Assembly: GCA_039105265.1 (NCBI GenBank)
Contig: JAPFFF010000052.1
Span: forward strand, 310,001-374,000
DNA: 64,000 nt
Source: Tritrichomonas musculus
Lineage: Eukaryota; Parabasalia; Tritrichomonadida; Tritrichomonadidae
Direction: 5' to 3'
Shown in pieces: positions 46,855 through 58,166 of the stretch. The position numbers and the translations under genes are program-made. Every line of letters starts with the position of its first letter. Position 1 is the stretch's first letter. Below the pieces are notes generated by a model. The model was not told the origin of the DNA. It made no database searches and saw only the letters and a program-made list of their open reading frames with translations.

Positions 46855-49800
46855 ATGATCTGTTGTTACTACTTACTTGCTATTCAAGCTTTTTCTGCAG
46901 AGAAATGTACGTATAGCTCGAACATGTTTTCGATTGAAGATAATACAAGCCTTTTGGAAATTAAAGATGATTTTCGGCCAACATTTTTACGCTTAACTAG
47001 CCCTGGTTGTCCTTATACGCCTCTTTCAGATCAACAATGGAAGAAAGCTGCTCAACTATTTCCACAAGTTAATTTTGTTACCGTAAATTGCTGGCAAAAT
47101 TCTGCAATTTGCTCCCAGTTTGGTAATTCTATTATGACACCAGTTCATGGTCTTGTTCCTGCTGGATCGTCTCAAGTTAATGAAGATACTATAATTGGTA
47201 ACAGTGAAGGACTCCAAAGTTCTCCTCAATTATTTATAGATTGTATTCAAAATAATGCTAAGATTTACCCAATTTCTTCGCCCCTTTACATTCTTTCACC
47301 AATGGTTACTGATTCATTCTACCAAAATGTTGAAAATCCAATTATTGTTCTTTATGATTCACGATGTTCAGAACAAGTTTCTTTTCTAAATGCTTGGACT
47401 CAAGCAGCAAATGAAGAACTCTATCCAGAAGGAGATAACCCAAGAATTGGGCTGCTTGACTGTTCAAAATATGAATCTGAATGTTTACGATGGAGTCGCC
47501 CTTACCATATAATTACACCCCGCGCTTTAATCTACTCTACCAAAACAGGTAATTTCGAAGTTTTAGACTCTTATACTACATTAACAAAATCAAAAATTGA
47601 TACCTTAGTATCAAATGCCGATTTCATGCCAAATCGCCCCCATCCTACTCCTGTTCCAAATAAGCCAAGAAATATAACAGAGCCATCCACAGAAGGGTAT
47701 GCTATTCTCGAAAATACTGATTTACAATCTCGCTCTTTAAGTACTGTTAAAAAGCAATATTCAGCTTTTAAAGCTCCAAGTAATGGATGTAAAACCGGAA
47801 CAGAGTGCGAAACTAGAACAAATGTCGAAAAGTGTTTCTTAATAGAACCATCAACAGATGATCATAATCAAACAGTCGGTATCCTCAACTTTTTCAGGAA
47901 ACATGCTGGAATTACCACTGAAGTTACAGAAGATTCTGATTGGAGTGACAAAGCTTACTCTACAGCTGTCAATATGCACCAAATTGGACGAGTTCCTTCT
48001 GATCACAATATAAACCCAAATTATGCTAATGAAGAATACTGTGGGAAAGAAGAAAACATCCAAGTAGCCAAAGACAGTTTATTATCAGAGAACAGTAAAA
48101 GTGCTTTTCATTCCATGGTGAAATTATTCCAAGATGAAGGCGCGCATAACAATGGAGTTGTTGGACACCGAAGATGGCTTCTTCATCCAAATCTTAATAA
48201 GATAGGAATTGGCTTTTATCCATACAAAGAAGTTAAATGGAGTGATGGAACTTACAAGATGAGACCAGCAGTAGTTGTTCACAAAATTATTGATAAAAAC
48301 TCACCAAGTTATATCCAAAATAGTGTTCCAGAAAATTTAAACTTCATCTCATGGCCACCAGCAGGACCCTTCCCAATTCAAAATCTTCCATCCAACTGGC
48401 ACATTTGTCATCCTTCTTTTGAAACAGCTACTTTAGATGACTTAAAAGTCGTTGTCAAAAGAGATGATGGCTTAGAATTGGCGGTTCAAAAACTTTATTT
48501 GTCAAATACTAAGTATATTGACAATTCTTTAATTATACAAATGACATCGGAAGCTCTAGAAAGATGCCAAATAATGAGGACAATCACTGTTTCTGTCTTC
48601 AATACTAAAACAAAGCAAGTTTTTAGATTCTCTTTCGAATTATTTGATGATAATACTCTAACTGAAGCTTGCTTATATTCAACTAACTCTTCTCTTTGTC
48701 CTTCTACTGTTGCTGATGAAAACAAATTTAGCTCAGTAACAATTAATAGTGCTACAATTCTTAACTCAAAAAATCCAGTAAAAGTTTATGTTGTTGAACC
48801 TATCATATTAACACAAAAACTTGTTGTTTCAACAATAGGAAGGATTTTCTTCACTGGAAATTCAATCGAAGGCACAATTGAAGTACAAAAGAACTCAGTA
48901 GTTGACATGCAAGATCCAACTAAAACTGACTTTACTTTACATTGGGCAGTGTCATCTAGAAACATTGGAAAAATTGACACTTCTAAACAGGCCAAATCTA
49001 TTTTGATTCAACTTTCCGATGAAAGTGATAAAGTTAAACTTTATGACATAGAATTTTATACAGGAATGCAAACTTCATGCGAATTGTCTTCTCCCGTTTA
49101 TAAGGGTAATGATAAATACGTTTATTACACTATTGCAGGATCTGATGATCATTTCACTGTATCCGCAGCACCAGCAGAAGCGTATGAAATATATTCGGCT
49201 GTTTTTGACACTGAAATTAATAGTAATCCAAGAGTGATTCAAATTAATTCAATTAATGATTTGAAGAATCAAACAACCTTCAAAAGAGCTATTAAAGTTT
49301 ATTTTAACATGAATGAAGGAAATAATGAAGAAATCACCATAGATTCATTTATACCAGGCCAAAAGAGAGATTACCAATTTATCAATCTTGGTAATAAAGT
49401 AGCTTTAAAGTGCGATTTGAATATAGAAAAAATTGCAAGCAGGGTCACTTTTTCACAACGTGACAACAATGTTTATAATTTCTTGGTTATTGCAAGTGAT
49501 CCCCTTGACCCAAGATACAGTTGTTCATTATCTAACATATATATAAAAGGTATGAAATACAATGCTGGAGCCTCAAAATCAACAGTCCTTCTACCTTATG
49601 TATTAGGTGATGATGTAGCTATTTCATTTTTCAAAAATGATAATTTTCAAGATTCCTACCCAAGTGATGCTGATAAAGGAAAAAATACTATAAATGTTGG
49701 AAAAAAAGAATTAGACAGTCCTATTCAAAAAGCGCTCATTGTAACTGATGGAAAACATGACCATTATACCATTAAAATAGACATGAGTACAGTTGGCCCA

Positions 49801-52104
49801 TATAAAGTCCTCGAGTTCAAACCAGAACCAGGGACAGAATCAAAGCCAATTACCATCTCTTTTCATGATAGTGCACTAGATCAAGATTATCCACTTACTC
49901 CTAATGATTGCCCTTCTTATTTCTACAATTATGAAAACTTGTCTCTCGATCTTCTATTGTTTGGATACAAAAATAATAATTTACCTAATTTAGCACCTTT
50001 ATATCGCTTTGAAAATTACGGGAAAGTGAGGTTTACGCGAGCCCCAATTGAGTCAATATCGACTTCAAAAATAACTCCACTTCCTTATCCTGATGTAGAT
50101 TATGGATTCAATATTCCACTTAAAACAGATACAATTCCAGCAACAGGATCTGTAAGTTTGACAAATGCAGTCATTTCTGAAGACATTGATTTTACAGAAA
50201 AAAGTGATATAACATTAGAAAACAGCGAAATCAAAAAAGTATCTTTCAACATTGGAAGCTCAACTACAACATTAAACAAGTGTAAAGTCGAAGATGATAT
50301 TAAAATTAATATTATTAAGGTAAACGAAGGATGGCCTCGTTTAGCTTTAGTAGAAACACCAATCAAACCAGAAAAAATTATAATTGATCTTGGTATATCA
50401 AGTAGTGCTCGTCTACTCGCTGATGATGAATATGAAAAGCACTCAGTAATCACAGGAATTTCAGGTGGAAGTTCTAGCTGCAGTGATATACTCCAAGTAA
50501 CGGAACTCCGAAATGCAGGCTCCTTTACTAAAAAGTGCTCTAACGACAATACCGAAATATATGTGGTTAAAGGTGAAAAAAATGCCCCTATACTCGAACC
50601 AATACCTGATAACGAAGAAGGTGACTACGATCCTGATAATCAACCAGCAGGAGGCGAAACACAGCCAACAGGAGACGCAAGTCAACCAGCAGGAGGCGAA
50701 ACACAGCCAACAGGAGACGCAAGTCAACCAGCAGGAGGCGAAACACAGCCAACAGGAGACGCAAGTCAACCAGCAGGAGGCGAAACACAGCCAACAGGAG
50801 ACGCAAGTCAACCAGCAGGAGGCGAAACACAGCCAACAGGAGACGCAAGTCAACCAGCAGGAGGCGAAACACAGCCAACAGGAGACGCAAGTCAACCAGC
50901 AGGAGGCGAAACACAGCCAACAAGTGACGAAATAGAAGAACCAGTTGTAACTCCAATGCCAGTTCCAACAAAGCCACCTGAACTAATCAAACCTTTAGAA
51001 GATGTTTCCAATGATATGCCCTCAGAGAAATTAGACGAAAAAATTAAAGATTTATTAACTGATATGGAAGATGAAAATAAAGAAGGAAATAATGTTGTTT
51101 CCATCGATGTTGATAAAGTTAACTTCAATACTACATTAAATGACACCCAATTCATTCTCCCCAAGAAAGATTCCACTGTTAATTTTGATGGAGGCAATTT
51201 GAACTTAGTGATTCCAGAAAAAGTCACAGTTGTCCTCTCTGATGCTCAGAACTCCAATCTTCTCATTAAGGGCCAAGGATCAGTCAGTCTTGACTTCAAG
51301 GAAAGTGAAAAACAGCCCGATGAAATCAATCTTAAATCTAAGTCACAAATTAACGGCACAGTCGAAATCACTGTCCCCAAGAATGTCAAATCACTTGTAA
51401 TGGAATCTATCGACTTAGATTCGTCCAGCCAAATCTCAGTCAGGAAAGACCAGAGTGATGGTGAAGATCAGAATCCAGTTAAATTCACAATTATAGAAGT
51501 TTCAACTCAACCAGAGACAGAAGCCAAACTTTCAGATGTTACAATTGAAAAGACATTAAATATTGCACAAAGAGCAGTTTTAGATCTTAACAATGTTGAC
51601 TTCAATTCGGCATCAGTAAGTTACTCAATTGATCAATTTGATACTCTTAAGAAGCCATTCATTAAAGGCAAATTCAAATCTCTTCCTTATTCATTGAAAT
51701 TTAACAAGATTTCTGGAGAAGGAAATAAACCTTCTGAAAATGTTGAATATCCTATTGTTTCAGGTACCTTCGAAGATATTAAATGCGAGGATTGGTATCC
51801 AAAGGTTGATTTGGGTACTACTGGTTTCAATACTAAAGTTTGCAAGGGTATTGCTAAAAGTATAAAGATTCTTGCTTCTGAAGATAAAAGCTTGGTTCTC
51901 AAATACGATCCTAATAATAAAGGAGATGACAGTGGTGATAAAAACAAGCTCAGTGCTGGAGCTATTGCAGGAATTGTAATTGCTGTTGTCGTTGTCATTG
52001 CTATCGTTGTCGTTGTAGTCATCATTGTCATGAAACGAAAGAAGAACTTGGATAATTCATCCGATAACGAAAATGCTGGAAACACTGGCAAAGACGAAGT
52101 CTAA
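46855..52104 (+). CDS. Large type I surface membrane protein with thioredoxin-like and CAP domains
   Basis: 1749 residues. The hydrophobic start (MICCYYLLAIQAFSAEKC) is a plausible signal peptide. Two thioredoxin-like segments follow (about 40-110, TSPGCPYTP; about 155-260, LYDSRCSEQ). A CAP/SCP (YkwD-type) domain lies at about 335-480 with GAHNNGVVGHRRWLLHP. Long beta-rich repeats fill 500-1250. Seven copies of a 14-residue repeat (QPAGGETQPTGDAS) lie at about 1263-1355, then more beta repeats. The transmembrane helix is at about 1702-1726 (AGIVIAVVVVIAIVVVVVII) and the tail is short and acidic (KRKKNLDNSSDNENAG). Likely exposed at the cell surface. The stop overlaps TAAA, the trichomonad poly(A) signal. 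Confidence 0.88.
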   Translation: MICCYYLLAIQAFSAEKCTYSSNMFSIEDNTSLLEIKDDFRPTFLRLTSPGCPYTPLSDQQWKKAAQLFPQVNFVTVNCWQNSAICSQFGNSIMTPVHGLVPAGSSQVNEDTIIGNSEGLQSSPQLFIDCIQNNAKIYPISSPLYILSPMVTDSFYQNVENPIIVLYDSRCSEQVSFLNAWTQAANEELYPEGDNPRIGLLDCSKYESECLRWSRPYHIITPRALIYSTKTGNFEVLDSYTTLTKSKIDTLVSNADFMPNRPHPTPVPNKPRNITEPSTEGYAILENTDLQSRSLSTVKKQYSAFKAPSNGCKTGTECETRTNVEKCFLIEPSTDDHNQTVGILNFFRKHAGITTEVTEDSDWSDKAYSTAVNMHQIGRVPSDHNINPNYANEEYCGKEENIQVAKDSLLSENSKSAFHSMVKLFQDEGAHNNGVVGHRRWLLHPNLNKIGIGFYPYKEVKWSDGTYKMRPAVVVHKIIDKNSPSYIQNSVPENLNFISWPPAGPFPIQNLPSNWHICHPSFETATLDDLKVVVKRDDGLELAVQKLYLSNTKYIDNSLIIQMTSEALERCQIMRTITVSVFNTKTKQVFRFSFELFDDNTLTEACLYSTNSSLCPSTVADENKFSSVTINSATILNSKNPVKVYVVEPIILTQKLVVSTIGRIFFTGNSIEGTIEVQKNSVVDMQDPTKTDFTLHWAVSSRNIGKIDTSKQAKSILIQLSDESDKVKLYDIEFYTGMQTSCELSSPVYKGNDKYVYYTIAGSDDHFTVSAAPAEAYEIYSAVFDTEINSNPRVIQINSINDLKNQTTFKRAIKVYFNMNEGNNEEITIDSFIPGQKRDYQFINLGNKVALKCDLNIEKIASRVTFSQRDNNVYNFLVIASDPLDPRYSCSLSNIYIKGMKYNAGASKSTVLLPYVLGDDVAISFFKNDNFQDSYPSDADKGKNTINVGKKELDSPIQKALIVTDGKHDHYTIKIDMSTVGPYKVLEFKPEPGTESKPITISFHDSALDQDYPLTPNDCPSYFYNYENLSLDLLLFGYKNNNLPNLAPLYRFENYGKVRFTRAPIESISTSKITPLPYPDVDYGFNIPLKTDTIPATGSVSLTNAVISEDIDFTEKSDITLENSEIKKVSFNIGSSTTTLNKCKVEDDIKINIIKVNEGWPRLALVETPIKPEKIIIDLGISSSARLLADDEYEKHSVITGISGGSSSCSDILQVTELRNAGSFTKKCSNDNTEIYVVKGEKNAPILEPIPDNEEGDYDPDNQPAGGETQPTGDASQPAGGETQPTGDASQPAGGETQPTGDASQPAGGETQPTGDASQPAGGETQPTGDASQPAGGETQPTGDASQPAGGETQPTSDEIEEPVVTPMPVPTKPPELIKPLEDVSNDMPSEKLDEKIKDLLTDMEDENKEGNNVVSIDVDKVNFNTTLNDTQFILPKKDSTVNFDGGNLNLVIPEKVTVVLSDAQNSNLLIKGQGSVSLDFKESEKQPDEINLKSKSQINGTVEITVPKNVKSLVMESIDLDSSSQISVRKDQSDGEDQNPVKFTIIEVSTQPETEAKLSDVTIEKTLNIAQRAVLDLNNVDFNSASVSYSIDQFDTLKKPFIKGKFKSLPYSLKFNKISGEGNKPSENVEYPIVSGTFEDIKCEDWYPKVDLGTTGFNTKVCKGIAKSIKILASEDKSLVLKYDPNNKGDDSGDKNKLSAGAIAGIVIAVVVVIAIVVVVVIIVMKRKKNLDNSSDNENAGNTGKDEV
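50641..50926 (+). repeat. 42-bp in-frame tandem repeat, 7 copies
   Basis: The DNA unit encoding QPAGGETQPTGDAS repeats six full times plus a partial seventh. The copies look identical even at silent positions. It forms a Thr/Pro/Gly-rich stalk in the surface protein. Such uniformity means recent expansion, so copy number is expected to vary between strains. Confidence 0.95.
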
Positions 52105-52167
52105 ATTTACTTTTACAATAGTAAAAAAATAATTAATTAATTAAAATAATTTTTTATTCAAAAATAT

Positions 52168-54498
52168 TTAATAATTTGATATATTTGATATTTTGGGGAA
52201 GCATTTTGAGCTCAAATTAAAAGATGAAGGAACTGACACACTTCTAAGGTTCCTGCAATTCTCGAATGAATTCAGTTCGATACTTAGTATAGAAGGAGGA
52301 AGCACCAGTTTTGTCAATTTAATACAGTTTCTAAATGAATTGCAACAGATCCTTTTCAAGCAAGAATCTTCTTCGAAAATTATCTCCTCCAGCTCACTGC
52401 ATCCGTTGAAAGTGTTGTCGTTTATTGCCTCCACGGCTCTAGGAATGGAGATTTTCTTCAATGACTTGCATTCGTGGAAGCAGTACTGTCCGATGGATGA
52501 GACTGAAGGTGGAATATTAATTTCTTCAAGAAGGAAACATTTTCTAAATGCTCCGAATTCAATCTTTGTAATTCCAGGAGAAAGTGTCACTTTTTTCAAA
52601 TTTGAGCAATTGTAAAAAGTGATTCTTTTTATTTCAGTGACTTTTGAGGGAATCTCAATTTCAGTCAGCAATGAGCACCCGTAAAAAGCGTTCTCATCAA
52701 TGACGGTTACTGATGATGGAATGTTCACTTTTTCAAGCGAAGAACAGCCACTGAAGCAACTTTTTCTGAGCTCACTCAAATTTGAAGGAATTACAAAAGA
52801 CTTGTCAGTCAACGATTCGCAGCCCCTGAAAGCAGAAGGGCCAAAGACTGTGACTGTTGGAGGAATGGAGACATCTGTCAGTGATGAGCATTGATTGAAT
52901 GTTTCCTCTCTTATTTCAGTTGAATTTGGCGGCAGTGTCATTTTTTTCAATGATTTACAATGGTCAAAAAGTCCCCTTTCAAAAAGTGTCACTTTTTCAG
53001 GAATTATTATTTCTTCAATACTCGAGCAGCCACTGAAAGAGTACTCGCCAATCAGCGTCACAGATTCTGGTATCTCCAAATGTGTCAATGAAGAACAGTT
53101 CTCAAAAGCACGAATGCCGATCGACTTCACTAAATTTGGAATGACAAGTGACTTCAACGACGAGCATCCCCTGAATGTGTAGTCATTGATTTTGGTCAGT
53201 GATGAAGGCAGTGTTATGCGTTCTAGCGATCTACAACCGTCAAAAGCGCCCTCTTCAATCACTGAAACATGGGAAGGAATATCGATTTCACTTAACAATT
53301 CACATCCAGCGAAAGATCGGTTTGTCACAAAGATATGTTTGCTGGTTAACAAAAGATTTACGACATCAAAGTAATTTTTCTGTGCAGCAATACGAATTGG
53401 AGTTACATTTAAATTTTTCAATGAAATATCATCGTTTATTCTATCGTTTATATTCAAATCCTTCAAATTCAAGAAAACTTTAATGAGTGAGTAGTAACGG
53501 TACTGGCACAAGTAGAAGATGTAGTATTTATAATGAAGATCTTCTGGCAAGAATTCATAATTACGATATTGAAAGGCCCTATTGAAAAAGTTGCTATCGT
53601 AATTGGTCAGTGTAATGTCATACAACTTATTTGAATCGATGAAATAATCTAGAATGTAATTCGCAATGTTGTTGTGATGACATTTAATTGCTTCATAGAA
53701 ATACGTTATATATTCGTCTTCAGAATCTGGCTTCACGTGATTACTTTCCAAGAAGCGAATCAGATCAGCGCTGTTTGAGTGGATCGCAAAAAGCCACAAA
53801 GACGGCTTCAATTCAATCCCATTATATTGCATGTACATGATGATTTGCTTCGATCCGAAGAAAGAGGCATATTCTATCAAACTGGGAGTCTTGTTTATCA
53901 AAAAAGGATTCGTCTCAAAAAATGACGGTTTGATCGTAATTGAAAGCTTTACACCAGAACGATGAACATACGATATAAAGTCTTCAACTAAGTCGTTTTG
54001 AATCAAAGTACACAAATAATCATCGTTTTGGCCAATTCGGCGTTTGTTCTCAAAATTATCCGGTATTTTAGTTGAATGCAACTTTTTGTATTCATTCAAT
54101 TCTGGAATGAAAAACTTGTTGTCTTTGAGAGAGTTGTAAATTGTTTCATTCATCATGAGTAGCTTTTTGTTAAAGAGGAATAAAAGAATTTGCATGTTTG
54201 TGCTGAAAATTTCATATAATTCGGAGCTGGTGTAGTTTGATTTGATTTGGCTTTCGAAATGTGTAAGTATTTGCTCTATTTTGCTAGTAAAGTTGGGGGA
54301 TCGATGGTGGTTTGTAGATACATTGGAAATTAGGAGAAGTAAGTCTGTAATTTCATGTTTGTCATCGATAATTTTTTCATTGTTGATAAAATTAGTGAAA
54401 TCAATAAAATTGTTGCTACTATTGCTTTCATCCTCAAGAAATGTGATGAGGAGGTTGTAAATTTGCTTCATTTGATCAATCTTTTGTTGGACTTCCAT
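52168..54498 (-). CDS. Ankyrin-like (DUF3447) plus BspA-type leucine-rich repeat protein
   Basis: 776 residues without signal peptide or membrane segment. Residues 1 to about 390 form a helical region with ankyrin-like units (SLIEYASFFGSKQIIMYMQY), the DUF3447-type arrangement common in trichomonads. Residues about 395-770 hold about sixteen BspA/LRR_5-type repeats of about 23 residues, with pattern I(T/S)(I/L)PSSVTxIxxxAFxGCSSL. The repeat domain probably binds protein partners. Lack of export signals suggests an internal role, unlike surface BspA proteins. The stop overlaps TAAA. It converges on the surface protein gene with about 63 bases between stops. Confidence 0.88.
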   Translation of the reverse strand: MEVQQKIDQMKQIYNLLITFLEDESNSSNNFIDFTNFINNEKIIDDKHEITDLLLLISNVSTNHHRSPNFTSKIEQILTHFESQIKSNYTSSELYEIFSTNMQILLFLFNKKLLMMNETIYNSLKDNKFFIPELNEYKKLHSTKIPDNFENKRRIGQNDDYLCTLIQNDLVEDFISYVHRSGVKLSITIKPSFFETNPFLINKTPSLIEYASFFGSKQIIMYMQYNGIELKPSLWLFAIHSNSADLIRFLESNHVKPDSEDEYITYFYEAIKCHHNNIANYILDYFIDSNKLYDITLTNYDSNFFNRAFQYRNYEFLPEDLHYKYYIFYLCQYRYYSLIKVFLNLKDLNINDRINDDISLKNLNVTPIRIAAQKNYFDVVNLLLTSKHIFVTNRSFAGCELLSEIDIPSHVSVIEEGAFDGCRSLERITLPSSLTKINDYTFRGCSSLKSLVIPNLVKSIGIRAFENCSSLTHLEIPESVTLIGEYSFSGCSSIEEIIIPEKVTLFERGLFDHCKSLKKMTLPPNSTEIREETFNQCSSLTDVSIPPTVTVFGPSAFRGCESLTDKSFVIPSNLSELRKSCFSGCSSLEKVNIPSSVTVIDENAFYGCSLLTEIEIPSKVTEIKRITFYNCSNLKKVTLSPGITKIEFGAFRKCFLLEEINIPPSVSSIGQYCFHECKSLKKISIPRAVEAINDNTFNGCSELEEIIFEEDSCLKRICCNSFRNCIKLTKLVLPPSILSIELNSFENCRNLRSVSVPSSFNLSSKCFPKISNISNY

Positions 54499-55945
54499 TC
54501 GAAGAGATAAAATTTAACAAATTTCCAAAAATGAAAGAAAAAGTGGTTGACAAAATTTTTGTTGTCAAATTTATTATATAAAAGCATTCTTTTTTGAAAA
54601 AAAATGCTATTAACTATTAATTATTGATGTTAACAAGTAATTTATGACAGTTAATATAACTTTTTTTACTTATATTGCATAAAAATATTGTAAAATTGAG
54701 TTATAAAAAGAGTGTTAAATATGAAATCTAGGTTGTGTTAAAATATTTTTTAATTTCTTTTTAAAAAATTCAATGCTGATAATTATTTAGATAAATATTT
54801 TTTATAGAATTATTGGATTATGAATGAAAAAGATTTCAATTGTGCTTTGCAAAAAAAGTGTTGCAAGATAGAGAAGATTCTATAAAAGTAAAATCAAAAC
54901 AGTATTTAGGAAAAGCAAAAAATAAACTGGTTTTCATTTTCCCGTACCATTCAAAAAATTGAATGAAATTCATAAAACTATTTTTAATTTTCTATGAAAT
55001 TGAAAAAATGAAAGATTATTTATATACCTCACAAAATATTATTTGAAATTTTGGTAAGTAAATAAAAAAAGTAGCATATTTCTCAGTATATATCCTTATA
55101 TTGCCTTTGCAATGAAAAATATGATTATAAATAGTAATGAAAAACATATTTTTTTTTTCATATTATCTTTTTTTTTTTTTTTTTTTTTGCCTCAAATGCA
55201 TGAGTGGCGGCTTTTTGATAATTGCTTGATTGGTAAATTTTGATAATTGATGAAAATTGAGGATTTTTGTATATATTTGAAATTTTTCGAATTAAAAAAA
55301 ATATCGTTGAAAAATAGATTGAAAATCATTGAATACTGAGAATTTGCAATACTTAGTAGGCATTCATTATAATAAAATGTGTGAAATTTGGTTATAAAAA
55401 ATAAAAAATGATCAATTGGAATGGAATTTGAACATTGCTAACTTTCAACTGAATTTGATCGTATTTAATTGAACCGATGCACATTTTTATTGGAGTAAAT
55501 TACATATTTTAATAAATTTGATATTTTGGATTTTTCGAACTTGGAAATACGAATTTAAAGGCACTAACATAATATTTGAACTAACTGCAATTGAATTTCC
55601 CTTATTAGGTTTCAAACTGACTGCTGGGCTATGATCAAACTTACTTAATTCAAAATTTTGAGTTATGAATTTATGTTTTCAATTGAAAACTATGGTGTTT
55701 TCAATAGATTATCAATTTTCACTGTATAAAAAAAAAAATCAAAAAAGTGTGATGGGAGGAGTCGAACCTCCAACCGTGAGATAATGACTCTCATGAACTA
55801 CCTCATTGTTCTACATCACATCTTGTTAGATAAATATTTGTTTTATATTGAGTTTGATTTATGATTTAAATACTTTTTTAATTTCAATACATATTTTCCA
55901 AATTTTTGAATATCATATGAAATTGATATTATCTTTATCTAACTT

Positions 55946-55978
<33 letters not shown>

Positions 55979-56212
55979 TGTAAAAGAAATTCTCAAATCT
56001 GATTTTTTTTATCCTAATCTTTTGAAAGAATTGAGTAAGTAATGAGAATATTCAATTTTGAATGCAAATAATAAATAAAGTATTGAAAAAAATTGAGTAA
56101 GTAATCACCGAACTTAATTTTGAATAGAACTACCCAAATGATTCAAAAAAAAATCATAATTATGAGAATTCAAAACAAAAATAAAAAAAAGTGAAATAAC
56201 TTTATTTGTTTT
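54499..56212. other. AT-rich intergenic region with one tRNA gene
   Basis: Apart from the tRNA-Met at 55747-55820, homopolymer tracts (near 55150-55190 and a 30-base A run near 55947-55976) and plain AT-rich sequence, I see no gene. The first 100 bases left of the bZIP gene and right of the LRR gene must hold their promoters, but no clear initiator motif stands out. Confidence 0.6.
55747..55820 (-). tRNA. tRNA-Met (CAU), elongator-type, copy 1
   Basis: The minus strand folds into a full cloverleaf of 73 bases plus discriminator. The acceptor pairs TGTGATG with CATCACA, the D stem pairs GAAC with GTTC (loop AATGAGGTA) and the anticodon stem pairs TGAGA with TCTCA (loop GTCATTA, anticodon CAT). 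The variable loop has 5 bases and the T arm is GGAGG-TTCGACT-CCTCC. There is no intron. The anticodon stem lacks the three G:C pairs of initiators, so this is the elongator type. The U1:A72 pair is uncommon. A T-run terminator follows (CTTTTTTG). Confidence 0.92.
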
Positions 56213-56683
56213 ATGCAACTTTTACCAAACAGCATTCTATATTACAACTATCCTTCAGTGAATCATTCAAATCTGGCTGCTGTAAATGCAAATTATGTAC
56301 CACAATTACAGGCAAAACAAATTAATCAAGTTAATTCTCACAATTCATTTAATAATGTGATAAATATACCAAATAAAAATGAAATTTTAAATGCAATTTT
56401 GAAAATTGCTTCAAAAAAGAAGAAAAATGAAAACAAAGATAAAAAAAATGAAGAGGAAATGAAAAATATTATTAAAGAGAGAAACAGAATTGCTGCAAAT
56501 GAATGGAGAAAAAGGAGAAATGAATACTTAAATCAGCTTGAAGTTGAAAATTCTGAATTGAAAAAACAACTTTATTCATTGTATCATGAAATGAAGAAAT
56601 TGCAATGTGAAAACAATTTTTATGATGAAGAAATTCAATTTTTCCAAAATTTTTTATCAACCAATATATCAACCAGAAAATAA
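56213..56683 (+). CDS. Small bZIP transcription factor
   Basis: 156 residues. The N-terminal 60 residues are Asn/Gln-rich and disordered (QAKQINQVNSHNSFNNV). A Lys-rich helix and the basic region KERNRIAANEWRKRRNEYL match the bZIP pattern N-x2-AA-x3-R-x-R. A zipper with heptads (QLEVENSELKKQLYSLYHEM) follows, C-terminal to the basic region as usual. A nuclear DNA-binding dimer is expected. The stop codon overlaps TAAATA, fitting the trichomonad poly(A) signal. Host-type AT-rich codon use. Confidence 0.88.
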   Translation: MQLLPNSILYYNYPSVNHSNLAAVNANYVPQLQAKQINQVNSHNSFNNVINIPNKNEILNAILKIASKKKKNENKDKKNEEEMKNIIKERNRIAANEWRKRRNEYLNQLEVENSELKKQLYSLYHEMKKLQCENNFYDEEIQFFQNFLSTNISTRK

Positions 56684-58123
56684 ATATAATTATAATGATA
56701 TTTTTTATATAAACGCACATATATATGATGTTATTGCATTATTTTACTTGTTTTGATTTATATTATAGATATATCTTAATTTGTTCATAATCTTTTTTTT
56801 TTAGAAGTGCAGGGACTAAAATAACGTATTTTGTCTATTTAATATTTTGCTTTTATTTCCTTTAATATTTTATATCTCAATAATTTTATTATATTTTTAT
56901 TTTAAACATTTATTGTATTATATGAAATACTTATTGTTTTGATTATTTATTCAAAGGGAAAGAAGTTACTTAATTGCCAAAAATCATTAAATATATATAA
57001 ATATCTTAATGAAAAAATATTTTTAATTCATAATTATCGTATATTTAACTAATAAATATAATATTAATATTTAATAATTATTTGTATAAAATAAAACAAT
57101 TTTTTTCATGAAAAAAAATAAAATTTAAAAAAAATGTATTTTACAACTCATTTTTTGGAATGGTTGTTTAATTCTCAAGGGATAACTATATATCAATTTA
57201 TAGGATAATTAATATATATCACAATAAATATATGAAAATAAAAAACGACTCGTCAGGCGTAGCTGCGTTTTAACCTTTAATTTTTTAAAAAAAATTTAAA
57301 TTTTTGAATGAAAAAAAATTGGCATGAATCTTTTTCAAGGATTTTTTTTAATATGTCAAAAACTTTTTGACTATTTCCGGTTGGATATTTGACTATTTCC
57401 GGTTCATATTGAATTTTTTTAAATTGCTTTTTTTTTTTTCAAGAAGGAAATTAAAGCATTCAAAATATTTTTTGATAAATTATATATTAAAATATGCATT
57501 ATTACAATAGTCATCTTTTAAATTGCTCTGTTAAAAACAAAGAAAATTCTTTTTTTACTGAGATAAATTAGTTTTAATTTATAATAAAAATACAAAGAAT
57601 ACGACATATTCATTAATTTCTCCCAACAATCTCTTATTTAAACCAATTATGGTAAATAAATAAATCATCAGCGCATATCTTAAGGTATTTTTAAAAAAAT
57701 TCATTGAGAATATTTAATATCAGATTTTAGCAATTCATGTTTTCAAGAGTAGAAAAAGATTCAAAAGATAAATCATATTATATTATGCAAAAATCATTCT
57801 TCATTTTACACATTTATCATTTAATTCATAGAAATTTAAAATGGCATTATTACAAGATCGATTGAATTAATTTTTTTATTAAACATTTTCATATAATAAA
57901 GATGCATTTAATATTTTATGACTTTTTTTATGCAAAAACATTAAAAATATTTGATGAATTTTTTTAATAATTTCAATGGTTTACGAAAATTAATAAAAAT
58001 ACTCATAAAACTCCACCTGACGAACAAAACTCTTTCATTAAATATTTTTTATATAATATGGAATATACTTAATAAAATATATTAATATAAAGAATTTCTA
58101 AAAAAATTTTTAGTACCCGTACC

Positions 58124-58166
<43 letters not shown>

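Noticed and set aside
50461-50977. Long Cys/Trp-rich or Leu/Arg-rich reading frames opposite the 14-residue repeat
   Set aside because: They are antisense or shifted shadows of the 42-bp repeat in the surface protein gene.
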